A DNA stretch of 59,869 nucleotides. Source: Streptococcus ovis DSM 16829 (GTDB taxonomy: Bacteria; Bacillota; Bacilli; Lactobacillales; Streptococcaceae). How positions within the stretch are numbered: the first letter of the stretch is position 1; every line of letters starts with the position of its first letter. The DNA lies in NCBI RefSeq assembly GCF_000380125.1, contig NZ_KB904563.1, forward strand, positions 274-60,142. Direction: 5' to 3'. Below, one piece after another: positions 27,598 to 36,791 of this stretch. The notes under the pieces are model-generated. The model was given only the letters and a program-made list of their open reading frames with translations. It was not told the DNA's origin and made no database searches. Made by a program: the position numbers and the translations under genes.

Positions 27598-28829
27598 TAG
27601 TCCTCCCATCGTTTGAAGGCCACAACTGAATTATGTCCACCAAACCCAAATGTATTTGAGATAGCATAGTTAATGTCCATATCACGACCTTGTCCGTAAA
27701 TGACATCTGCTTCAATGTAATCTGACAATTCTTGCGTCCCCGCTGTCATTGGTGCATGAGAATGTCTCATCGCTTCAATCGTCGCAATAGCTTCCACCGC
27801 ACCAGCTGCACCTAACAGATGACCTGTAAAGGACTTAGTAGAAGATACGGGTGTATTTTTACCAAATACAGATACAATCGCTTGACTCTCCCCTTTTTCG
27901 TTAGCTGGTGTTGACGTTCCATGCGCATTGATATAATCAATATCACCTGGTTCTAAACCAGCTTCAGAAATAGCTAATTTCATCGCTTTGATAGCTCCTA
28001 ATCCTTCTGGGTGTGGAGAGGTCATGTGGTAAGCATCACAGGTGTTTCCATACCCAACAATTTCTGCTAAAATCGTTGCTCCACGTTGTTGAGCATGTTC
28101 CAAGCTTTCTAGAACAAGCACCCCAGCACCTTCTCCCATCACAAAACCATTTCTATCTTTGTCAAATGGAATGGACGCACGGGCTGGATCTTCTGCTGTA
28201 GATAAGGCAGTTAGGGCTTGGAAACCGCCAATCGCAAATGGGGTAATCGCAGCTTCAGCACCACCTGCCAAGATCACATCTTGGTAGCCAAATTTAATTT
28301 CACGATAGGCATCTCCAAGGGCATCGTTTGAAGAAGCACAAGCTGTAATGACACACTTACAAACTCCATTTGCTCCAACCTTCATGGCAATATTTCCTGC
28401 CGCCATATTTGGAAGAGCTTTTGGAAGAGCCATCGGACGGATCCGTTTCGGACCCTTTTCATTCATACGTTCCACTTGCTCTTCGATTTCCTTAATACCG
28501 CCGATACCTGTCGATAAGATAACTCCAAAACGGTCACGATCAATCGCTTCTGTATCCAAGTTCGCATGGGCCACTGCTTCTTGTGCTGCATAAAGAGCAT
28601 AGATCGAATACGGATCGTAACGGTTGTTGTCTTTTTTCACAAAATACTTATCAAATGGAAAATCCTTAATTTCCGCAGCAATGTGCACATTGTATTCACT
28701 TGTGTCAAATTTCGTTAATTCTCCAATCCCAATTTGACCATTTTTCAAACTATTCCAAAATTCTTCTGGTGTATTTCCAATAGGTGAGGTTACACCGTAA
28801 CCTGTAATGACAACACGATTTGTAGACAT
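27597..28829 (-). CDS. fabF: 3-oxoacyl-ACP synthase II
   Basis: Condensing enzyme for chain elongation. The 410-residue product begins MSTNRVVITGYGV and has the Cys-His-His triad: Cys164 in TACASSN, a His in the HGTSTPANE loop and another in GHLLGAAG. The start is placed at 28829, after AAGGAG; an in-frame extension to 28880 has no family similarity. It is 81 bases after fabG, the largest gap in this part of the cluster. Confidence 0.96.
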   Translation of the reverse strand: MSTNRVVITGYGVTSPIGNTPEEFWNSLKNGQIGIGELTKFDTSEYNVHIAAEIKDFPFDKYFVKKDNNRYDPYSIYALYAAQEAVAHANLDTEAIDRDRFGVILSTGIGGIKEIEEQVERMNEKGPKRIRPMALPKALPNMAAGNIAMKVGANGVCKCVITACASSNDALGDAYREIKFGYQDVILAGGAEAAITPFAIGGFQALTALSTAEDPARASIPFDKDRNGFVMGEGAGVLVLESLEHAQQRGATILAEIVGYGNTCDAYHMTSPHPEGLGAIKAMKLAISEAGLEPGDIDYINAHGTSTPANEKGESQAIVSVFGKNTPVSSTKSFTGHLLGAAGAVEAIATIEAMRHSHAPMTAGTQELSDYIEADVIYGQGRDMDINYAISNTFGFGGHNSVVAFKRWED

Positions 28830-28910
28830 TTTTTTCTCCTTATGCCGACTATAAAAATGGTAATGAACAGCGCAAAACACACGTTCTACTACTATGTCAA
28901 TTACATGCTA

Positions 28911-29645
28911 TTAGTACATAGAAAGGCCACCATCAATCGCAATAACCTGTCCTGTCACATACTCTTGTTTCGCTAGAAAGACAGCCACTTCTGCCACTTC
29001 CTCTGCTTGACCAAAACGTTTCATTGGAATTTGCCCCATCATACTTTCCTTGATTTTATCAGATAGGACAGCTGTCATATCTGATTCAACAAAGCCTGGT
29101 GCAATCACATTGACGCGTACATTTCGAGCAGCTACTTCACGTGCAATCGACTTGCTAAAACCAATCACACCTGCCTTAGATGCTGCATAGTTGGCTTGTC
29201 CAGCATTTCCCATCAATCCAACGACACTGGAAAGATTAATAATCGCTCCTGCACGAGCCTTCGTCATCGGCTTCAATACCGCCTGCGTCATATTAAAGGT
29301 TCCTGTCAAATTGATTTTCAAGACCGCTTCAAAATCGTCTTCTGACATGCGAAGAGCCATTCCGTCCTTCGTAATCCCAGCATTGTTGACTAAAATATCA
29401 ATCGATCCAAGTGCTGCTGTCGCTTCTTCCACCATTCGTTTGGCGTCCGTTTGACTCGAAACATCCCCTGAAATGCCGATAACTTGCACCCCATAATCCG
29501 CAAATTCCGCGAGTAAGTCGTCTGAAATGGGCGAACGTCCATTGAGAACAACATTGGCTCCAATGCTCGCAAACTTATGGGCAATCGCCAAGCCAATCCC
29601 ACGGGTTGATCCTGTCACAAATACATTTTTAGTTGAAATTTCCAT
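28911..29645 (-). CDS. fabG: 3-oxoacyl-ACP reductase
   Basis: NADPH-dependent short-chain dehydrogenase that reduces 3-oxoacyl-ACP. The 244-residue product has the cofactor loop TGSTRGIG (11-18), NNAG, the catalytic Ser in INLSSVVG and the YAASK active-site motif. The C-terminus VTGQVIAIDGGLSMY is typical. It follows fabD by 8 bases. Confidence 0.97.
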   Translation of the reverse strand: MEISTKNVFVTGSTRGIGLAIAHKFASIGANVVLNGRSPISDDLLAEFADYGVQVIGISGDVSSQTDAKRMVEEATAALGSIDILVNNAGITKDGMALRMSEDDFEAVLKINLTGTFNMTQAVLKPMTKARAGAIINLSSVVGLMGNAGQANYAASKAGVIGFSKSIAREVAARNVRVNVIAPGFVESDMTAVLSDKIKESMMGQIPMKRFGQAEEVAEVAVFLAKQEYVTGQVIAIDGGLSMY

Positions 29646-29653
29646 CCTTCCTC

Positions 29654-30574
29654 CTATTTCGTCACAAATTCTTCTAAGCTAGCCATATCTTCTACAGATG
29701 AGACTGCAATGGTTTTATCAATTTTTTTCAAGAAGCCACTCAAAACCTTACCCGGTCCAACTTCGATGACCTCTGTTAAACCTAAGTCTTTCATCGTTTC
29801 AATTGATTCATAGAATCGAACAGGCTCCATCACCTGACGGGCTAACAGAGATTTCACTTGCTCAGACTCCATCACCTTGGCTTCGGTATTGCCAATCAAG
29901 GGAATTTGGAAAGGTTTAAAATCCACCTTGTCCAACTCTGCCACCAGTTGTTCACTAGCCGGTTTCAACAGAGCGGTATGGAAAGGGCCAGAAACATTCA
30001 GAGGAATCAAGCGTTTGACCCCCGCAGCTTTCAAGTTTTCAGCTGCTGCATCAACCGCAGCAACATCTCCGCCGATGACAATCTGTGCTGGTGTATTGTA
30101 ATTGGCTGGTCGAACATAGCCCTTGTCTGAAGCCTGTTCACAAGCTTCTTCAATAACCGATACGTCTGCGTTCATAACTGCAACCATTTTCCCACTACCA
30201 GCCGGAGCCGCTGTTTCCATCAATTCACCACGTTTGGCAACAAGCGCCACCGCTTCTTCAAAACGAAGAGCACCAGCAGCTACCAAGGCAGAATATTCAC
30301 CCAATGACAAACCTGCTACCATATCAGGCTGGAAGCCTTTTTCAAGCAAGAGACGGTAAATTGCTACAGAAGTCGTTAAAATGGCCGGTTGCGTATACCG
30401 TGTTTGATGTAGCTTTTGCTCATCTTCATCGATTAATTTCCGTACATCGTATCCTAAAATGTGACTCGCTTGCTCAAACGTCTCTTTTACTACTGGGTAG
30501 GCATCATACAAATCACGTGCCATGCCCACTGTTTGCGCACCTTGTCCAGCAAACAAAAACGCTATTTTGCCCAT
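29654..30574 (-). CDS. fabD: Malonyl-CoA:ACP transacylase
   Basis: Loads malonate onto ACP. The 306-residue product has FAGQGAQ near the start, nucleophile Ser90 in GLSLGEYSAL, and the catalytic His in GPFHTALL. I place the start at ATG 30574 (MGKIAFLF) rather than the TTG two codons upstream. GGAGGAG precedes it. 40 bases downstream of fabK. Confidence 0.95.
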   Translation of the reverse strand: MGKIAFLFAGQGAQTVGMARDLYDAYPVVKETFEQASHILGYDVRKLIDEDEQKLHQTRYTQPAILTTSVAIYRLLLEKGFQPDMVAGLSLGEYSALVAAGALRFEEAVALVAKRGELMETAAPAGSGKMVAVMNADVSVIEEACEQASDKGYVRPANYNTPAQIVIGGDVAAVDAAAENLKAAGVKRLIPLNVSGPFHTALLKPASEQLVAELDKVDFKPFQIPLIGNTEAKVMESEQVKSLLARQVMEPVRFYESIETMKDLGLTEVIEVGPGKVLSGFLKKIDKTIAVSSVEDMASLEEFVTK

Positions 30575-30614
30575 TCTCAACTCCTCCGCTTTTTATCTGG
30601 CATACTGATCCTAT

Positions 30615-31580
30615 TTATGCTTCAACATTTGCCCAGCGCGCTGCTTCTTTTCGGATAACGGCTGCTGCACCATAATACAAATCTGTTAAGATTTCTTCAC
30701 AGGTTTCTTCTTTTTGGACAAGGCCAGCAATTTGTCCCGCCATGACAGAACCATTGACAACATCTCCATCTACTACTGCATTTCGGAGAGCACCTGCACC
30801 CAGCTCTTCGATTTCATCAGCAGATTTTTTTCCTGCTAGGAAATCTTTCTCTGCTTGACTATATGCTGTTGACAACTTATTTTTAATAGCTCGTACAGGA
30901 TGCCCTACAACAGAAGCCGATAACACTGTATCAATATCTTTCGCTTTTAAAATTTTCTCTTTAAAGTTTGGATGCGCATTGGATTCTTTCGCAACTACAA
31001 AACGTGTCCCCACTTGAATCGCTTCTGCTCCAAGCATAAAGATGGCTGCTGCACCACGACCGTCAGCAACACCACCAGCACCGATAACAGGGATGTTGAC
31101 AGCTTCAACCACTTGGCGAACCAACGTCATAGTGGTCAACTTTCCAATATGACCGCCAGCTTCCATTCCCTCAGCAATGACTGCATCTGCTCCTAATTTT
31201 TCCATTCGTTTTGCCAAGGCCACGCTTGGTACAACAGGGATAACCGTGATACCAGCTTCATGGAAACGTTCCATGTATTTTCCAGGATTTCCCGCCCCAG
31301 TCGTCACAACCTTGACACCTTCTTCAATCACCAAATCAACAATGTCATCTACAAACGGAGATAGCAACATGATGTTTACACCAAAGGGTTTATCTGTGAT
31401 TGCTTTGACTTTATCAATATTAGCCTTGACCACTTCTTTCGGAGCATTTCCACCACCGATAATCCCAAGGCCTCCAGCATTTGACACTGCACCAGCCAAA
31501 TCACCATCTGCAACCCAAGCCATTCCACCTTGGAAAATTGGGTACTTGATATTCAATAATTCTGTAATATTTGTTTGCAT
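30615..31580 (-). CDS. fabK: Enoyl-ACP reductase II (FMN-dependent)
   Basis: FabK is the flavin-dependent enoyl reductase used by streptococci in place of FabI and is insensitive to triclosan. The 321-residue TIM-barrel protein resembles nitronate monooxygenases: PIFQGGMAWVADG at the start, GVNIMLLSPF, and phosphate-binding VIGAGGVADGRG. ATG with AGAGGAT upstream. It has a 195-base leader containing two FabT-type palindromes and probably its own transcription unit after the acpP terminator. Confidence 0.96.
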   Translation of the reverse strand: MQTNITELLNIKYPIFQGGMAWVADGDLAGAVSNAGGLGIIGGGNAPKEVVKANIDKVKAITDKPFGVNIMLLSPFVDDIVDLVIEEGVKVVTTGAGNPGKYMERFHEAGITVIPVVPSVALAKRMEKLGADAVIAEGMEAGGHIGKLTTMTLVRQVVEAVNIPVIGAGGVADGRGAAAIFMLGAEAIQVGTRFVVAKESNAHPNFKEKILKAKDIDTVLSASVVGHPVRAIKNKLSTAYSQAEKDFLAGKKSADEIEELGAGALRNAVVDGDVVNGSVMAGQIAGLVQKEETCEEILTDLYYGAAAVIRKEAARWANVEA

Positions 31581-31606
31581 CTTATCCTCTTTTCATTTGC
31601 TTAGAT

Positions 31607-31629
31607 AATTATTTGATTTTCAAATAATT
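31607..31629. promoter_or_regulatory. FabT box close upstream of fabK
   Basis: AATTATTTGA and its exact complement flank TTT. The core TTTGA-N3-TCAAA lies at 31612-31624. A perfect 10-bp inverted repeat of the type bound by FabT. Confidence 0.75.
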
Positions 31630-31696
31630 ACCTAAACAAGGGGAAGGACAACTTGGATATCAATCGATATCAGCCATCACTCCTCCAAATTTAAAC

Positions 31697-31731
31697 TAGT
31701 TTGATTAGTCAATGTTTTGAACATCAAACTA
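31697..31731. promoter_or_regulatory. Second, composite FabT-type operator upstream of fabK
   Basis: TTTGA-ACA-TCAAA at 31716-31728 matches the box. A partial copy (TTTGA at 31700-31704, TCAA at 31709-31712) adjoins it, and outer arms TAGTTTGAT/ATCAAACTA (31697-31705 and 31723-31731) form a wider inverted repeat. Confidence 0.65.
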
Positions 31732-31742
31732 TTTGCACTAGT

Positions 31743-31764
31743 AAAAATGCTAGATTAGTAGCAT
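31743..31764 (-). terminator. Terminator of acpP
   Basis: ATGCTA (31747-31752) pairs with TAGCAT (31759-31764) with a 6-nt loop, followed on the minus strand by five T residues. It separates fabT-fabH-acpP from fabK and the rest. Confidence 0.7.
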
Positions 31765-31775
31765 CTTTAGCATTC

Positions 31776-32000
31776 TTATTTTGTCTGCTCTTCAACGTAG
31801 GCAACCAAATCACCGACTGTTGACAAACCTTCTTCAGATTCGATTTGAATATCAAATGCATCTTCGATTTCTGAAATCACTTGGAAAAGATCCAATGAAT
31901 CTGCATCTAAATCTTCAAAAGTTGTTGTAAGTTGCACTTCTTCTGCATCTTTACCAAGTTCTTCAACGATAATTTCTTGTACTTTTTCAAATACTGACAT
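31776..32000 (-). CDS. acpP: Acyl carrier protein
   Basis: Carrier for the growing acyl chain, 74 residues and strongly acidic. Ser35 in DADSLDLFQ is the site for the 4'-phosphopantetheine that AcpS (encoded at 40.2-40.5 kb) attaches. Located between fabH and fabK, 62 bases downstream of fabH, with a terminator after it. Confidence 0.97.
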   Translation of the reverse strand: MSVFEKVQEIIVEELGKDAEEVQLTTTFEDLDADSLDLFQVISEIEDAFDIQIESEEGLSTVGDLVAYVEEQTK

Positions 32001-32062
32001 GAGAGTTTCTCCTTTTAATAATAAAAATATTTTTTAATCACTGTGATAGCACAGCTCATTAA

Positions 32063-33040
32063 CTAAAGTTTCATGAGGAGGCTCCCCCAAGTAAGACCGC
32101 CCCCAAAGCCACTCATCAAGATAAGTTGGCTACCGTCCAAACGGATTTTCCCTTGTTCTACAGATTCAGACAACAATATTGGAATAGAGGCTGCACTCGT
32201 GTTTCCATATTCCATCATATTTGCAGGAAATTTCGCGAAATCTGCACCTAATCGCTGGGACATCTTGTCCAAAATCCGAATGTTTGCTTGATGCATCAGG
32301 AAATAATCCACCTCATCCACACTGATTTGCACTTCTTCTAGCAAGCCGGCAATGCTTTTGGTCACATCACGAATCGCAAATTCAAAAATGGCTCGACCAT
32401 CCATTTTCAGGTATAGATCATCTTCATCCTGATCAGAAAATGGAGAGGAGATGCCTTTATAGCCTGAGGTTAGCCCTTGTCCTCGACTTCCATCTGTCCG
32501 CAAACTTTCCGCTAGAAAATGAGACTCCTCACTTTTTTCAAGTAAAACACCACCAGCTCCATCTCCAAAGAGAACGGCCGTACTCCGATCAGACCAGTCC
32601 ACAGTTTTCGATAATACTTCGGCACCGATGACTAGACCTTTTTGATAAGCACCCGAAGCAATCAATTTTTCTGCTGTACTTAAGGCAAATACAAATCCTG
32701 AACAAGCAGCCGATACATCATAGGCAAATGCTCGGTGGGCACCGATTGCAGCTTGAACTCGAGCAGCTGTAGACGGCATTGCTGAATCCGGTGTAATCGT
32801 CGCAACAATAATAAAATCAACATCATCTGACGAAATGTCTGCTTTTTCAATGAGTTGTTTTGCTACTTGAATCGCTAAATCGCTAGTTTGCTCAGTGGAG
32901 ACAAGATGTCGACGTTTTATGCCTGTCCTGGTTGAAATCCAGTCATCACTGGTATCCATGACAGTAGACAAGGTATCATTGTCTATGACTTGCTTGGGAA
33001 CATAATGCGCAACCTGGCTAATTTTAGCATAGGATGTCAT
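32063..33040 (-). CDS. fabH: 3-oxoacyl-ACP synthase III
   Basis: Starts fatty-acid synthesis by condensing acetyl-CoA with malonyl-ACP. The 325-residue product has the triad Cys113 (AACSGF), His250 (LMHQANIR) and Asn280 (GNTSAAS). Its ATG overlaps the fabT stop by 4 bases, so fabT and fabH share a transcript and are translationally coupled. Confidence 0.97.
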   Translation of the reverse strand: MTSYAKISQVAHYVPKQVIDNDTLSTVMDTSDDWISTRTGIKRRHLVSTEQTSDLAIQVAKQLIEKADISSDDVDFIIVATITPDSAMPSTAARVQAAIGAHRAFAYDVSAACSGFVFALSTAEKLIASGAYQKGLVIGAEVLSKTVDWSDRSTAVLFGDGAGGVLLEKSEESHFLAESLRTDGSRGQGLTSGYKGISSPFSDQDEDDLYLKMDGRAIFEFAIRDVTKSIAGLLEEVQISVDEVDYFLMHQANIRILDKMSQRLGADFAKFPANMMEYGNTSAASIPILLSESVEQGKIRLDGSQLILMSGFGGGLTWGSLLMKL

Positions 33041-33474
33041 TTCAATTCCTCCAAGAAGTTATACAGATTGAACAAACCTTTTTTCATCACTTGAAACTCT
33101 GCCTCATCCATTCCTTCTGTAATCCGTCTGACCATCTCCCGATGAAAACGTCTATGCAGACGGTAGACTAATCGGCCTTTTTTCGTCAAATAGAGATGAA
33201 CCACACGTCTATCTTTCGTAGAACGAACCCTTTCCACATAACCCTTTCTCTCCAGGTTATTTAGGCTAGTTGTCACTGTACCAAGCGTCACCATCAACGC
33301 ACGCGATACATCACTTGGAGTAGCATCTTGCTTATCCCCGATTACGTCAATCGTGTGCATCTCCTTAATGGAAACATCGCTAAAGCGACTACTTCTAAGA
33401 CTAGATTCTTCGATAATCAATACATTATTGAAAATGGTCGTTAGATACTCATTAATTTTTGAGTCGTCCAACAC
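33037..33474 (-). CDS. fabT: MarR-family repressor of fatty-acid genes FabT
   Basis: FabT represses the streptococcal fab genes when bound to long-chain acyl-ACP. The product (about 144-145 residues) starts near [16 protein letters not shown] and has the MarR winged helix with [19 protein letters not shown] and the wing [15 protein letters not shown]. The start is GTG 33474 or the next codon TTG 33471; both follow AAAGGAGG. A longer reading to 33588 would run through its own promoter and is rejected. FabT boxes flank the promoter, implying autoregulation. Confidence 0.93.
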   Translation of the reverse strand: MLDDSKINEYLTTIFNNVLIIEESSLRSSRFSDVSIKEMHTIDVIGDKQDATPSDVSRALMVTLGTVTTSLNNLERKGYVERVRSTKDRRVVHLYLTKKGRLVYRLHRRFHREMVRRITEGMDEAEFQVMKKGLFNLYNFLEELK

Positions 33475-33489
33475 GGTCACCTCCTTTTC

Positions 33490-33502
33490 TTTGACCCTCA
33501 AA
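33490..33502. promoter_or_regulatory. FabT box at the fabT transcription start
   Basis: TTTGA-CCC-TCAAA, immediately downstream of the fabT -10 on the minus strand and just ahead of the ribosome site. Confidence 0.7.
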
Positions 33503-33530
33503 GTATAGCGCAAAATACTTTGATTGTCAA
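33502..33530 (-). promoter_or_regulatory. fabT-fabH-acpP promoter
   Basis: Minus strand: -35 TTGACA (33525-33530), 17-base spacer, -10 TATACT (33502-33507). Confidence 0.85.
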
Positions 33531-33531
33531 A
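33519..33531. promoter_or_regulatory. FabT box covering the fabT -35
   Basis: TTTGA-TTG-TCAAA overlaps the -35 hexamer. Together with the box at 33490-33502 it would let FabT block both ends of its promoter. Confidence 0.75.
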
Positions 33532-33550
33532 TACTTTTAGAAAAAAACTT

Positions 33551-34342
33551 TTAGTGACCTGTAAAAACCGGACGACGACGTTCAGCATGCGCTTGAACCC
33601 CTTCTTTGAAATCCTCTTTAAAGGCTAGTTCTTTTTGCAAGTCTAATTCTAATCTTGCATACCTTTCCCAGCCTTCAAATTCACTCTTCCATACCATTTC
33701 TTTAATAGCACGATAGGAATTGATAGAACCTCGTAATAAACGCTTGGTCACCTGCGTAACCGTTTTTTCTAACTTTTCAGATGCAACCACTTTGTAGACA
33801 ATTCCAACATCTTGGGCTTTTTCTGCCGACAATGCCTCTCCTGTCATCGCCAGTTGCGTAGCACGGTTTGCACCGATGGCACGAGAAAGGAGAAAGAGCC
33901 CTCCTGCATCTGGCGCTAATCCAACCCCCACAAAGGCTTGAATAAATTTTGTTTTATCCGATGCAATCACAAAATCCGCTGCAACAGCCATGTTAGCAGC
34001 TGCCCCCGCCACAGCACCATCTGTAACCATTAGGACAATCTTCGGTAATTTTTTCAAAGAGAAAGAAATTGTATTGACAAGCTCAGCAATCTGGACAAGA
34101 GAAGAGATATCGTCCTCATCCACAGCTCGTTTCATTTCAACCAAGTCTCCGCCAACCGAAAAAATGGGCCCTTCTGCTTGAATTTGTAAGATAACTACAT
34201 TTTCCTGCTGCTTTGTCAGCCGAATGGCCTCAAGAATTTCTTGACACATAGGAATATTAAAACCGTTCGAAACTTCTGGGCGGCATAAGGTTAGATAAGC
34301 AATCTTCCCATTTACTTCATATGAAATTGTTGAAAATGCCAT
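33551..34342 (-). CDS. fabM: trans-2-decenoyl-ACP isomerase
   Basis: FabM converts trans-2- to cis-3-decenoyl-ACP and is how streptococci make unsaturated fatty acids. The 263-residue crotonase-fold product has the oxyanion-hole region [14 protein letters not shown] and [16 protein letters not shown], and the family-typical C-terminus [16 protein letters not shown]. It lies upstream of fabT as a separate unit with its own promoter and FabT box. Confidence 0.95.
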   Translation of the reverse strand: MAFSTISYEVNGKIAYLTLCRPEVSNGFNIPMCQEILEAIRLTKQQENVVILQIQAEGPIFSVGGDLVEMKRAVDEDDISSLVQIAELVNTISFSLKKLPKIVLMVTDGAVAGAAANMAVAADFVIASDKTKFIQAFVGVGLAPDAGGLFLLSRAIGANRATQLAMTGEALSAEKAQDVGIVYKVVASEKLEKTVTQVTKRLLRGSINSYRAIKEMVWKSEFEGWERYARLELDLQKELAFKEDFKEGVQAHAERRRPVFTGH

Positions 34343-34365
34343 TACATTCTCCTTTACAATTCTAA

Positions 34366-34378
34366 TTTGAATATCAAA
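34366..34378. promoter_or_regulatory. FabT box upstream of fabM
   Basis: TTTGA-ATA-TCAAA, at about +8 to +20 relative to the predicted fabM transcription start. Confidence 0.72.
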
Positions 34379-34392
34379 TATTCATTTGGATT

Positions 34393-34398
34393 ATTCTA
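34393..34398 (-). promoter_or_regulatory. fabM extended -10
   Basis: Minus strand TGC-TAGAAT; a weak -35 (TTTATT) lies 16 bases further upstream. Confidence 0.5.
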
Positions 34399-34469
34399 GC
34401 ATAAAATTTATGAGAATAAACAAACCATCCCTATTCATTTTGTGACATTCGAAAACTCAAACAAATAAA

Positions 34470-34488
34470 AAGAGGGAATACCCCTCTT
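34470..34488 (-). terminator. Terminator of the HAD gene at 34.5 kb
   Basis: AAGAGGG (34470-34476) pairs with CCCTCTT (34482-34488), 5-nt loop, then T-rich on the minus strand. Confidence 0.75.
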
Positions 34489-34505
34489 CCTTTGAATGGA
34501 TTTAA

Positions 34506-35141
34506 TCATTCCTTGAGCAAATCCGATAAGCCCTCAATCAACTTGTCTGCCTGAGACTGGTTCACTTGCCATTTGGTATCACGGATTGCCCATACTGTTA
34601 ATCCGGCAGCAACTCCCGCTGCAATTCCTTTCTCACTATCTTCGACGACTAAGGTTTCTTCTTTACTTTGTCCAAGATAAGCCCATGCCTTTTCGTAGAC
34701 CTCAGGATCAGGTTTACAAGCATGACATTCTGTTGCTGAAAAAATAGCGTCAAAAAATTCATAAATTCCTGCTTCTTGTAAAGCACGTTCCACCTCACCA
34801 CGGTCTGTATTTGACGCAAGAGCTAGTCGAAGCCCTTTTTCTTTTAAAACTGATAACACAACTTTCGCATCAGGAAAAACAAGTTCTCCATATGGAGCCC
34901 CATGCTTCGTTTTATAGTCTTCATATTCTTTTTCCAAGGCTGGAACATTCCATTGATCAATATCGGATCCTAATATTTCTGGCCAAATCTGACTCGCTCG
35001 TCCACCCACAAAAAATGCTGGATCAATATGACGAATCGAAATCCCCTTAGAGGTCAGGAAGGTCGCACGGCGATGATAATAAAATTCCTCTGTCTCAAAA
35101 AGAACACCATCCATATCAAAAATAATTGCTTTATACCTCAT
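34506..35141 (-). CDS. HAD-superfamily beta-phosphoglucomutase-like hydrolase
   Basis: The 211-residue product has motif I FDMDGVLF, motif II LALASNTD, motif III Lys in CKPDPEVYEKA and motif IV VVEDSEKGI, placing it in the HAD subfamily that contains beta-phosphoglucomutase and small phosphatases. The substrate cannot be read from the sequence. I use the ATG at 35141 (MRYKAIIFD); an earlier start at 35162 adds residues unlike the family. Monocistronic. Confidence 0.88.
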   Translation of the reverse strand: MRYKAIIFDMDGVLFETEEFYYHRRATFLTSKGISIRHIDPAFFVGGRASQIWPEILGSDIDQWNVPALEKEYEDYKTKHGAPYGELVFPDAKVVLSVLKEKGLRLALASNTDRGEVERALQEAGIYEFFDAIFSATECHACKPDPEVYEKAWAYLGQSKEETLVVEDSEKGIAAGVAAGLTVWAIRDTKWQVNQSQADKLIEGLSDLLKE

Positions 35142-35334
35142 CTTTTTCACCTTCCAATCCACCAGATATTATTCTCTTGTAGTTTCTGCTAAAACGAGCC
35201 TTCCTCTTTTTATTTGTATCACCCCTATATTTCTTCTGAAAACAGGCTTCTTCCATCTATTTTACCACTATTTCTCAAAAGAAGTAGGGATTTTCAAAAT
35301 TTCCTAACGTTCGACTAGATAAATGCTAGCTTTA

Positions 35335-35363
35335 CTGACAAGACGTTGTAATTTTGCTATAAT
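35335..35363 (+). promoter_or_regulatory. Promoter of the aspartate kinase gene
   Basis: -35 CTGACA (35335-35340), 17-base spacer, extended -10 TGC-TATAAT (35358-35363). Confidence 0.78.
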
Positions 35364-35395
35364 GCTACAATAAAGGAATTTCTAAAGGAGCACCT

Positions 35396-36748
35396 ATGAA
35401 GGTTACAAAGTTTGGTGGTAGTTCTCTTGCCTCTGCAATGCAACTCGAAAAAGTATGGAATATTGTTCAATCAGACGTGACACGTCGATTTGTTGTGGTG
35501 TCTGCACCAGGTAAACGTACAGCTGACGATACAAAAGTAACAGATGCACTCATCAAATATTATCGAGAATATTGTGATGGGCAAGATGTTTCTGAAAGTC
35601 AAGAATGGATTATCAACCGCTATCAGGCAATGGTAGACGAACTCGGTTTTACTTCAAAAAGCATGGCGAAAATTGCGCAACATATCCGAGATTTAGCTAC
35701 CTTACCAATAGAAGACAACGCTTTTCTTTATGATACTTTCTTAGCTGCCGGTGAAGACAATAATGCTAAATTAATTGCAGAATATTTTAGCTACAAAGGT
35801 CTTCCATCTCGTTATGTCCATCCTAAAGAGGCAGGAATTTTTGTAACAGCAGATCCAGGAAATGCACAAATTTTACCAATCAGCTATGACCATATTGAAG
35901 AGTTACGAAAGGCTGAAGAAGTCCTTGTGATCCCTGGTTTTTTTGGAGTGACAAGAGAAGGACAAATCTGCACATTCTCACGCGGAGGGTCTGACATTAC
36001 GGGTTCGATTATTGCTGCAGGCGTGAAAGCCGATTTGTATGAAAACTTTACAGATGTTGATGGCATTTTCGCAGCCCATCCTGGTATTATTCATCATCCC
36101 CATTCAATCAAAGAAGTCACTTATCGAGAAATGCGGGAATTGGCCTACGCTGGTTTCTCTGTCCTGCATGACGAGGCATTATTACCTGCCTACCGCGGAC
36201 GTATCCCATTGGTGATCAAAAACACCAACAATCCAGAGCATCCAGGTACACGCATCGTTCTTGAGCATACAGGAGATAATCTTCCTGTGGTCGGAATTGC
36301 AGCAGATGATGATTTTGTCAGTATCAATGTCTCAAAATACCTTATGAATAGAGAGGTCGGATTTGGTCGCAAATTGCTTCATATTCTCGAAGAACTCAAT
36401 ATTAGCTGGGAACATATGCCAACTGGTATTGATGATCTATCTGTTGTTTTACGTGCTAGCGAATTAACGCCTATCAAAGAAGAAGAAATTTTACGTCAAC
36501 TGAACCATCGATTAGAAGTTGATCGTGCAGAAATTGAATACAATCTTTCTATTATCATGATTGTCGGTGAACGGATGAAGAGTAGTATTGGGGTCGCTGC
36601 TACAGCTACCGCTGCACTTTCTCAACGAAACATCAACCTAGCCATGATTTCTCAAGGTGCTTCTGAAGTATCTGTGATGTTCGTTGTTCGTACCGAAGAA
36701 CGCAATGAAGCAATCCGTGCCCTCTATGACGCCTTCTTCGTGAATTAA
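35396..36748 (+). CDS. lysC: Aspartate kinase
   Basis: Phosphorylates aspartate at the head of the pathway to lysine (and so diaminopimelate/cell-wall lysine), threonine and methionine. The 450-residue product has KFGGSSLASA at the start, the TFSRGGSDITGS substrate region, and two C-terminal ACT domains (about 310-450) for feedback control. It is monocistronic here. lysC and thrA-type names are both used; which amino acid inhibits it is not predictable from this view. Confidence 0.93.
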   Translation: MKVTKFGGSSLASAMQLEKVWNIVQSDVTRRFVVVSAPGKRTADDTKVTDALIKYYREYCDGQDVSESQEWIINRYQAMVDELGFTSKSMAKIAQHIRDLATLPIEDNAFLYDTFLAAGEDNNAKLIAEYFSYKGLPSRYVHPKEAGIFVTADPGNAQILPISYDHIEELRKAEEVLVIPGFFGVTREGQICTFSRGGSDITGSIIAAGVKADLYENFTDVDGIFAAHPGIIHHPHSIKEVTYREMRELAYAGFSVLHDEALLPAYRGRIPLVIKNTNNPEHPGTRIVLEHTGDNLPVVGIAADDDFVSINVSKYLMNREVGFGRKLLHILEELNISWEHMPTGIDDLSVVLRASELTPIKEEEILRQLNHRLEVDRAEIEYNLSIIMIVGERMKSSIGVAATATAALSQRNINLAMISQGASEVSVMFVVRTEERNEAIRALYDAFFVN

Positions 36749-36757
36749 AAGGAATCT

Positions 36758-36786
36758 AAAAAAAGGAACGATTTGTTCCTTTTTTT
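36758..36786. terminator. Bidirectional terminator between lysC and the lacD-type gene
   Basis: A perfect 12-bp stem (36758-36769 with 36775-36786) with a 5-nt loop and A/T runs on both sides. Confidence 0.88.
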
Positions 36787-36791
36787 ATAAT

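Noticed and set aside
28830-28910. Promoter between fabG and fabF
   Set aside because: A good TTGACA is present on the minus strand but no -10 at the right distance.
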